The notes under the pieces are model-generated. The model was not told the origin of the DNA, made no database searches, and saw only the letters and a list, made by a program, of their open reading frames with translations. The position numbers and the translations under genes are program-made. A stretch of DNA of 64,000 bases from Isoetes taiwanensis. Lineage: Eukaryota; Streptophyta; Lycopodiopsida; Isoetales; Isoetaceae. Below are positions 57,020-64,000 of the stretch, piece by piece; position 1 is the first letter of the stretch; each line of letters opens with the position of its first letter. The stretch spans positions 2,588,325 to 2,652,324 of the forward strand of contig JAJEKV010000113.1 of assembly GCA_021234155.1 (NCBI GenBank). Reading direction: 5' to 3'.

Positions 57020-58914
57020 ATGCTCTTCTTGTGCTTGGCTCTCCGCCATTGCATTCTCCTTATGGATCCAGAGCTTGACGCATTTGAGAGATGTGAGGAG
57101 GATGCTTCTACAGATTCATTACTATATGATTCGAACGAAACTGTAAGTGATTTTGCTTTTGAAAATATTGACAATGTTGCAAGTTTTGAGGATTTACAAG
57201 ATGAAGACAATGCAAGACCAAATGTGGAGTATGATCCCTTGGAAGAGGACCGTTACATTCAACTATTTCCTCCTATTCCTGTTATCGCCTCAGCTGAGGG
57301 CTACATTTTTAATGAAGCTTCATATTATTTGATGGTGCATTGTGTCAAAGTTCCGTCCATCCCTCTGTTCAAGATGTCCTTCAAGCAGATCCTAATTTTC
57401 CTGCGGGGTATGTTCGCCAAACACAAAAGCCACGAGATACACAAAACATAACGAGGTGGTCGAGCTTCTAGGAGAAGTTGCAAGTCCATGCAGAATCTCG
57501 TCTTCTCATGCGCTTGACCTTTGGCAAATGGCTCTACATCCCCACCATCGTGGATGTGGAAGCAAATCATTTTCAGAGCTCATGTCAAAGATGGTCTAGG
57601 CCACTTGCCTATATGTCCTACCCTAGATAACATGAAGAAGGTATGGCAGATTGGAGCCAAGTTTCATGGCATTCCAAAAGATTATGTGAGGCAATGTATA
57701 GAAGTATGTGGGTGCAGTTCCTGTCTGACAAAGCCTACGAGGAGACAAGAGTTATTCAATTATGAGGAGATAGTGCCATACCACTCCTTGGAAAGTCGAG
57801 TGGAGCAGTTATAAATAGATCACAAAGATAATGAGAGTGTTATGAGGTATTACATGTATGGTTGACCACAGTTACTGAAAATACAACTCACGGAAAAGTG
57901 ATTGCATGTAATTATCTGCGCCACAACTGGGTCCTTGGAGGACATTGGGATGGCAAATGGCAGAAGCATGCTAGGATGTTCTCTCACTCGCATTGCGACA
58001 CCACAAACTTGACAGAGATGCAATGACGAATTTTGAAAGTGCAGGTTCTGCAACGCAACGTGAATGTTCGCATGTACCACATGTTATCCACCTTGATTGG
58101 TTATCCAGAGGGAGGGGTTCCCATCGGAGGCTCCATGTGGGAGTTGTCAAAGCAGCGCCAAGAACTTGGTATGCACTATTTTTTTTAAGCTCGCTTCAAT
58201 TCAACTTACTAGTATATTCTCCAACTGCCCTATAGATGCCAGTGGGCGATTTGGAAGGCGCGGCTGTAGCAAGCGGTTAGCAGCAGTTGAGCGCTTATGC
58301 AAGTTGCAAGAAGAGCAAGGAGGTGCAATTGTCTTGACGGATCGAGAATCCATTGTGCTTCATGTCATTTCCGAGTCAGCTCCGGAGACGAGGTATCGTG
58401 TGGAAATGTATGCCGCATACTGTAGTTGCCCAAGCGTATTCTCTAGGTGCAAACACCTTTCGGCTGCAGAGTTCTACCTTGCCAAGCATCATCCTGGCTT
58501 GTATAAGATCCTCCATCCGGCTGTTAGTGCAGATGAATTGAAGCCCCAAAGGGCACAATGAAGACACTGAAAGAAGTCGCCCTCATGCTTGTAAAGAAGA
58601 AGCAAGCGACTCTTCAAGAGTGGGTCGATCTAACGACAACGCAGTTTGACAGAATCCAGGTGGCAGAGAAAGAAGAGCTGGAGCAAATTATCCAGGACAT
58701 ACGCCGGGATGTCAGATTGTTCGGTTCCGCAGATAGGCCTACACCTATGAAGTTCAAAGGGTCTTATGCACAGTCGCAGGCTGCTGCACGGGCACCTCTC
58801 TATCCATCTAGATCGCCTGGCCCACTTCGACAAGAACCACCTCTCCACGCTAGAGGTAGGCCAAGGGGTGGAACAAGCATACGTTTGAAGTTTCCTGGGG
58901 ATGAAGAAATTTAG
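57020..58914 (+). pseudogene. Mutator-like (MULE) transposase relic with SWIM finger
   Basis: The N-terminal part has an acidic segment (ERCEEDASTDSLLYDSNE). Mid-region phrases such as NYLRHNWVLGGHWDGKWQKH and TNLTEMQ, followed by a helical block with NVNVRMYHML, suit the catalytic end of MULE transposases. Near 58408-58480 the frame AAYCSCPSVFSRCKHLSAAE is a CxCxnCxH SWIM zinc finger, the hallmark DNA-binding module that follows the MULE core. A Pro/Arg-rich tail ends at 58914. Stops at several places show decay. Terminal inverted repeats were not found, so the extent of the element is unknown. Confidence 0.6.
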
Positions 58915-60229
58915 AAACGATGTTATGTTGTACTCTACTATGCTGCATCATGATACTATGATATACTAATTTTTGTTGCTTAACCCTTGTCTTTGTTAAA
59001 TATTATTGCGTCGTACAAGCAAGAGACCAAAAGAAAAGAAGAAACAAACTCAAGTAAATGGTAAATGTAAAAAGAAGAACAAACTTAAGTATATGATAAA
59101 TGTGATTAGTGTTTTGATACATATGAGTCATAAACCCCTGGCCTTGTTACGAGACAGCCACAATGCATACAATAACGCAATAGCAGAGGAGAGAACTTGT
59201 CGCTCTCCTCGGATCTGTGAGGAAGGGTTAAACCAATTCCATCCAACCTATAAAAGAAAATCATATGAAGTGGTTAGTATGGATACTTTCCAAGTCATAT
59301 GCAAAAAAAAGAAAAATTCAAGGGTTTATTGTGATGTACCTGAGCCGCACTAGACGAGGCTCCTTCAATTTAATCCTTAATGAAGAAACTATTTGCCAAC
59401 AAGCGCATGGTCAAAGCCATGTGGACACCTCAACTGGTTGCATCAACTTGGCTAGGCACATCCATGTCCTGGATAACGAGAGATGTAAGCCCATCCCGTA
59501 CCTCCTCGGATGCACCTCTAATCTATAGGTAAATCCTAAACATCCTGTATATGGATCTAGCATTAGCAAACATCCATTCCACTCATTCTACAAGAAATTT
59601 ATATACCCGTTCAACTGGATAATGGTACAACGCTCATCACATTTCTCCACGCCCTGGGAATCAAAACACAACCAGGATGTTTGACGTCCTCGATGTCCCC
59701 AACGACGGAGTAATTGCCAAGGTCTCGAGCGAGGACGTACAACCACCAATGGGAACTATCATGATACAAAGAGATGCTACATAAACATATGAACATGCAT
59801 ATAATAAGGTATAACATTCCATTAACACTCACCCATGCACGACGGGCCAAAACACTACTCGTAGCCTACTCCAATCCACCGCTGGACCATAGGTATCACG
59901 GAATAAAGGATCCAAGGATTACACTCTCGTCATGGGTGGCAAATCCTCCACGAAAGGGGTATGCCCGCGTGTAGAACGTGGGATCCACAAACAACACATG
60001 CCTGGGACCATATGAGTGATGGTGGCACATATGGGAGCGATGTGACAAGGGGTGGTCGCATGGGGAGAGAACTAGCAGTATGGGAAAGAGAACGGGTGGT
60101 GGGATCATGGATGGGCACCCTCCCAAGGCTGAGGTCCACATCGCAAGATGTGGATGGCATGAGTGACATGCTCTCTGTAGCAAAGGCGAAACAACTACTA
60201 GATGTACCAGGTAGTCCTAACTGGGCTGT
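58915..60229. other. No gene recognised; left flank of the LTR element
   Basis: Contains only frames without resemblance to known proteins (for example 59961-60314 and its antisense). May include the remainder of the MULE. Confidence 0.4.
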
Positions 60230-61843
60230 TGTGACGTTCCAAGTATTGATACGGTATAAATACATTGACACGTCACCCAGCATAGGTACGCCACCAGGGG
60301 GTATGGTAACCTAGGGGGGGTTGACCTAAAAGGGATTTAATTAGCTATGTTAATTTAATCAAGGATAATAACCTATGATTAAGGAAATTAATAATTAAGA
60401 AAGATAATTAAGCAAATTATGGTTTGGGAAGGCGCCACCTGGCCAAACTCGATTGGCCAGCATGGGGATTACTAATTGGATCCAATAAGGTGGATCACCA
60501 CCCCCATATCAACCTTAATCGACCCAGCTGAGCGCCCAAGGAGCAGTTGAGCGCCCAAGAACTGTTGTTGACCTCACCAAATCACTGAACAATCACTAGC
60601 TGACGCTGCCACCCGATTCTGAAGACTATGGAAGCACCTCACGATAATGGTTCCAGCCGAAACACGGGTTAGTAGTAGTTTAGCTTGTGAATTGTAGGAT
60701 AGTACTTCAGTACTCTTTTCTGATTGCCTTGTTGAGATTAACCCTTCTCTGGTAAGTAGGATTACATTTCAATTATGAATGGTGCTCTGTTACGAAATGA
60801 TTGATGTATCTATGGAGTATTTCGGTAGCTTCCATTAAACAGGGGTTTAAAGGGGGGGTAGAGACCTCTGAGCTCATATATGATAGTATGCTCCTAGATA
60901 GAGCCCTGTAATATTCTAAGTATATGCGGCATGTGTGCAAGAGACCACCGGGTCGTAGACGCTATGGTCTGGCTAAGCACCAGAAAAGGGACGCAGTGGT
61001 GAAGTGGGGGTGGGGTCTTGCACGAACATAAAAGGCTCCCCGAGACTCCTACAAATTAGGCTAGGCCTGATAGCCGGTCCACGTAGGGGCCGGGTATGGG
61101 TCTGACACTCCACAGGTGCGTAGATGTGATCCGTATGGAGCATCTTGCACTTTGAGTAGATTTAGGGTGAGTAAGTTGGGTATGGATGCGGGTCGCCGGC
61201 GCGCACGCGTATTCTCTAGCTCACCCATGGAACCACCGCGTGATCCCGAAGGGGACACTTCCCCCGCCTGCCTCATCGGGACGGGGCGTCATGAACCCTG
61301 GAGTAGGCTCAAAAGGGTGATACCTTGAGTCTGCGTCTCCGGAAGGCTATAGCGAAGCCATAGCGTGAATCGACCCATCTGCAAAGTGTGCACAGGAGGG
61401 GCGGATGGAGTGGACAACCCTAGCCGATGTTCTATGCCAGCCAACGCCATGCCAAGACTCGGTCTGCTGATCTCTTGAGGCCCAGCCGTCAGTCGATCCT
61501 CACTGGAGTCTGAGCCAGGGTAGAACCTGAGGTTTGGGGTGTTTTCTTAGTTTTAGATGCATATTCTTTGCCGTTGGTAATTGGATGGATGCGCCACCCT
61601 TCGTGGTGGTTATTTATATATGATTTATGCTGTGTGCTAATCCTTGTATTCATGCTTCCGCGACGTAGGCGCCCATCGAAGGCGTGGGCCGAATGACACC
61701 TCCGTGTCCTTCGCTCGAGCATCTCCAGGTAGATGGCCCGGGTTAGATGGAGGGCCCTGCCCATGGCAAGATGGATTGCCACGAGAGGGAAAAGTCCCCA
61801 TATGTATACGACCGGGGGTCGTATATATTCAGGGAGCGTCACA
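60230..61843 (+). repeat. 5' LTR, 1,614 bp
   Basis: Starts TGTGACG and ends CGTCACA, a perfect 7-bp inverse pair, immediately followed by G and the primer site. Only one LTR is in the window, so the start at 60230 is inferred from the inverse pair. The LTR is unusually long for a plant element with such a short visible interior. Confidence 0.7.
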
Positions 61844-61844
61844 G

Positions 61845-61858
61845 TGGTATCAGAGCCG
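61845..61858 (+). other. Primer binding site for initiator tRNA-Met
   Basis: TGGTATCAGAGCCG: the first 13 bases are complementary to the 3' end of plant initiator tRNA-Met. It lies one base after the LTR end, the standard spacing. Confidence 0.88.
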
Positions 61859-62149
61859 TGATTTCGGTTGCTCGAAATCATAGCACTGGCCAAACCCTAA
61901 CTCGTTAGTTCGGTAGCTAGGAGGAGGCTAACCCAGTGTGTTGCTTAGTCCTCTTTGATGTTTGGCTTTGTGTTAGGTTAAAGTAAGAAATTGTAGGTTT
62001 AAAGAAGTTAAGGCGACTGGAGGCCCCAAGTTTGGAGGGGTTATAAAATTTTGTAGGTAGTTCAAATGAAGGAGAAAGTGGTTCCATTGGATCGGGCCCA
62101 AATACCCTAGGACAGTCGTCGCTGGCGGAAAAATGGCCAAGGGAAAGCC

Positions 62150-62362
62150 CGAAAGTCAACTCGGGCGCCGCTTGATTTTTGTCGCCTTGCAGTCGGGGTG
62201 GGAGAGCCAAAAATGCAGTCGGCGCCCGACCGTACCGTCGCGAGTCAACGCGGGTCCGAAAGTCAACTCGGGCGCCGCTTGCTTTTCGTCGACCCCCAGT
62301 CGCGGTGGGAGCGCGTAGAATGCCGTCGGCGCTCGACCGTAATTTTCCGCGTATTTCCGCCG
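62150..62362 (+). repeat. 107-bp tandem duplication in the 5' leader
   Basis: GAAAGTCAACTCGGGCGCCG starts at 62151 and again at 62258; the following bases remain similar for about 105 bp. Each copy is GC-rich and contains GTCGG(C/G)GC-type inverse segments able to pair. A packaging or translation-control structure is possible; this is inference. Confidence 0.75.
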
Positions 62363-62622
62363 TATAAATATTTTATAATAAGAGAAAAAATAAGAAGTTA
62401 ATGGGAAAAATTTTAAAATTTTAAAAGTTAGCCGGTCGTTGAAGTTATTGTCTCCGCCTTGCCTTCAGCGCCTTCGCCCGCCGGATCCGACGCCCGCCAT
62501 AGCCGCCAGACCCGACCTTGCTTCTTCGCCCCGCTCTTCGCTAAACCCTAGCGTCTCCCATACCGCTTCCCTAGCCGCAAGCGCCCTACCGCCTGTTCTT
62601 CTAGACCTTAGCGCCATAAGCC

Positions 62623-63882
62623 ATGGCCAACACCAAGAGTACTGTGGACCCTACTACCCTTACCATAGCCGAGATCTATGCCTTGATCGCCCGGCATATG
62701 GCTACTGACCCGGCCTTCATCGATATACTTCTGGATGAGTTGGTAAACCGGTTCGATAACAATGATAGGATTCCCTATCCCATCTACCATTTCTCTGAGC
62801 CGTTTCTGATCCGATTAAACCTCCGCCAGCTTCCTTACACCATGGCCGAGCAACCTGACTTGGTCATGATGCTGATTAAGTTCTACCCTCTCGAATGTGA
62901 AGGACACACTGAGGAGGAGGACATAAGGGACGAGGCCGACCGTATCAGAAACTTGGCCAGGGAGGATGACCAAAGGGAGATAGAGCGAGCCGATACGGCG
63001 GCTCGAGGTAAGGAGTATCGGTACCTGGGGGATGGCGTCGCCGTTATAGATGGCAGGGCCATCGAGGTTCCCCCATACCGATGGGATGAGGATTCCCGCA
63101 GCTTCATATGGGGGGAGATCCCTGATATCAGCATAGATTACTTAATAACAATCCAGATTGACATGGCCCAGCGACCCAACCGGTACCATGCTGAACTTCT
63201 TCGCCGCAGCGTAGCACAACATTACGCTCAGGTTGAAGAAGACCTTAGGAGAGCCCAGGAGTTCCGGGAAGAGCAGGAGAGGATTCAAAGGGAGAAAGAG
63301 GAGAAGGCCCGACAGGAGCAGTGGGACCAGCAGGGCAAAGGGGGATCAGGGAGTGGGCAGGGCCCAACACCGACCGAGCACACGACCGTTAAGCACCGGA
63401 GGAAGTCCGTGGCCCGGAAGTCCGGCAGTCAATACAAGGAAAAGCTAAAGACTGTCGGCACTTTTGGCAAGAATGCGAGCTCCAGTTGGAGGCAGGAGCG
63501 GGTGGATGCGTCCCGACCAGCTGTTGGGGCCAAGACTGTGCCTGCATCAAGGGGGCCGCCTCCAAACCCTGCTCCACAGAGGAAACCCCACCGGTTTCGA
63601 CCCGGTACTGTCGCCTTACGGGAGATCCGTAAGTTTCAGAAGTCAACCCAACTTCTGATACGGAAGCTCCCCTTTCAGAGGTTGGTTCGGGAGATTGCCC
63701 AGGAGTTCAATACCGACCTCCGCTTCCAAACTTTTGCCATTTTGGCGCTCCAAGAGGCTGCGGAGGCTTATCTGGTGGCACTCTTTGGTGATGCCAATCT
63801 TTGCGCGATTCACGCAAAGAGGGTCACCATAATGCCTAAGGATTTAGCCCTCGCCCGCAGGATTCGGGGGGAGCATCCCTAG
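62623..63882 (+). CDS. Gag-position protein fused to a histone H3 core domain
   Basis: Uninterrupted 419-residue ORF starting at ATG 62623 in a strong context (GCCATGGCC). Residues 1-200: acidic, helical domain I cannot assign (begins [20 protein letters not shown]). About 203-238: highly charged predicted coiled coil ([20 protein letters not shown] onward). 239-320: Gly/Ser/Pro-rich and basic, with [12 protein letters not shown] recalling an H3-tail fragment. 321-419: a complete H3 histone fold from [17 protein letters not shown] to RRIRGEHP, co-linear with canonical H3 residues 37-135 and no indels. Helix alphaN, alpha1-3 and both loops are present. Loop 1 has canonical length, so it is not CENH3-like. 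No zinc knuckle exists; the H3 fold occupies the place of a nucleocapsid. It follows LTR, primer site and leader, as gag does. Packaging or chromatin tethering of the element is a reasonable guess only. Confidence 0.85.
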   Translation: MANTKSTVDPTTLTIAEIYALIARHMATDPAFIDILLDELVNRFDNNDRIPYPIYHFSEPFLIRLNLRQLPYTMAEQPDLVMMLIKFYPLECEGHTEEEDIRDEADRIRNLAREDDQREIERADTAARGKEYRYLGDGVAVIDGRAIEVPPYRWDEDSRSFIWGEIPDISIDYLITIQIDMAQRPNRYHAELLRRSVAQHYAQVEEDLRRAQEFREEQERIQREKEEKARQEQWDQQGKGGSGSGQGPTPTEHTTVKHRRKSVARKSGSQYKEKLKTVGTFGKNASSSWRQERVDASRPAVGAKTVPASRGPPPNPAPQRKPHRFRPGTVALREIRKFQKSTQLLIRKLPFQRLVREIAQEFNTDLRFQTFAILALQEAAEAYLVALFGDANLCAIHAKRVTIMPKDLALARRIRGEHP

Positions 63883-64000
63883 TATATTTTGCTGAGTTCC
63901 GCATTGTAAATATTTTTTTGATATTTAATAAAAAAACTTTTTATTTTGCATTAAGAACCTTTTATTTTGTAGTAAAGTACGAAATTGCCGACGTCAGCAT
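63883..64000 (+). other. AT-rich 3' sequence after the H3-bearing ORF
   Basis: Contains TTTAATAAAAAAAC near 63926, which could act as a plant polyadenylation signal, and no continuing reading frame. It suggests that the ORF may be the only one on its transcript. Confidence 0.45.

Larger units (their letters stand above)
60230..64000 (+). mobile_element. LTR retrotransposon with a histone-H3-bearing Gag-position ORF (5' part)
   Basis: 5' LTR 60230-61843, primer site at 61845, a 0.76-kb leader with a tandem repeat, one long ORF (62623-63882), then AT-rich 3' sequence to the window end. No protease, RT or integrase is present within the window. Either they lie to the right, or this is a non-autonomous element carrying one ORF. 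The interior is distinctly GC-richer than most of the window. Confidence 0.8.

Noticed and set aside
59896-60314. Frames of 95-117 codons in front of the LTR
   Set aside because: Overlapping frames on both strands over low-complexity sequence; none resembles a known family.
62623-63882. Centromeric histone (CENH3) gene
   Set aside because: Loop 1 has canonical length and sequence without the extended CENH3 insertion, and the ORF sits behind an LTR and primer site with a long non-histone N-domain.

Overview
The window looks like nuclear DNA of a land plant, most likely a non-seed plant (fern, lycophyte or bryophyte). It is AT-rich with short spliceosomal introns and A-type plant cytochrome P450s. 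It carries copia, gypsy, TRIM, LINE and MULE relics, and LTR elements primed by initiator tRNA-Met. Two single-exon proteins carry microbial-type terpene synthase motifs (DDxxD and NSE), a class I know from non-seed plants and not from seed plants. Very little here is intact host coding sequence; most is nested mobile DNA and decayed genes.

Layout. 1-5.9 kb: a three-copy tandem repeat, a decayed cytosolic aspartyl-tRNA synthetase gene and a PPR relic. 6-11.2 kb: a LINE remnant (minus) and a deleted copia element (plus). 12.6-12.9 kb: an ABCC transporter fragment. 15.4-33.4 kb: two microbial-type terpene synthases and two P450s, interleaved with transposons, forming a candidate terpenoid gene cluster. 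One synthase and one P450 look intact; the other of each carries a frameshift. 19.0-21.9 kb and 34.1-43.95 kb: two members of one apparently undescribed DNA transposon family. 44-59 kb: duplicated host repeat, gypsy pol, LINE tails, a LINE relic, a palindromic satellite-like array and a MULE relic. 60.2-64 kb: the 5' part of an LTR retrotransposon.

Two things stand out. First, a 9,886-bp transposon (34065-43950) has AACAARGTT-type terminal inverted repeats and a 4-bp target duplication (TTAT). A paralogous copy of its insertion locus at about 45.2-45.8 kb keeps the empty site. It carries a leftward transposase-like gene and a rightward gene combining a ParB/sulfiredoxin-like domain with a beta-class-like DNA methyltransferase, both now broken. 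Around and inside these genes are 30 copies of the palindrome GGTATAAATTTATACC (with variants). In the two promoter-side groups the copies are spaced at near-integral helical turns, and ten of them form a 316-bp inverted repeat with exact mirror spacing. A smaller relative (19048-21854, TSD ACAC) shares the ends but carries a different palindrome (GTGTATTCCGGAATACAC), also spaced about four helical turns apart.

Second, the LTR retrotransposon at 60230 onward has, in the gag position, a 419-codon intact ORF. Its last 99 residues are an almost unmodified histone H3 core, preceded by a novel N-terminal domain, a charged coiled coil and a basic tail. Apart from initiator-tRNA and histone comparisons made from memory, no database was searched.
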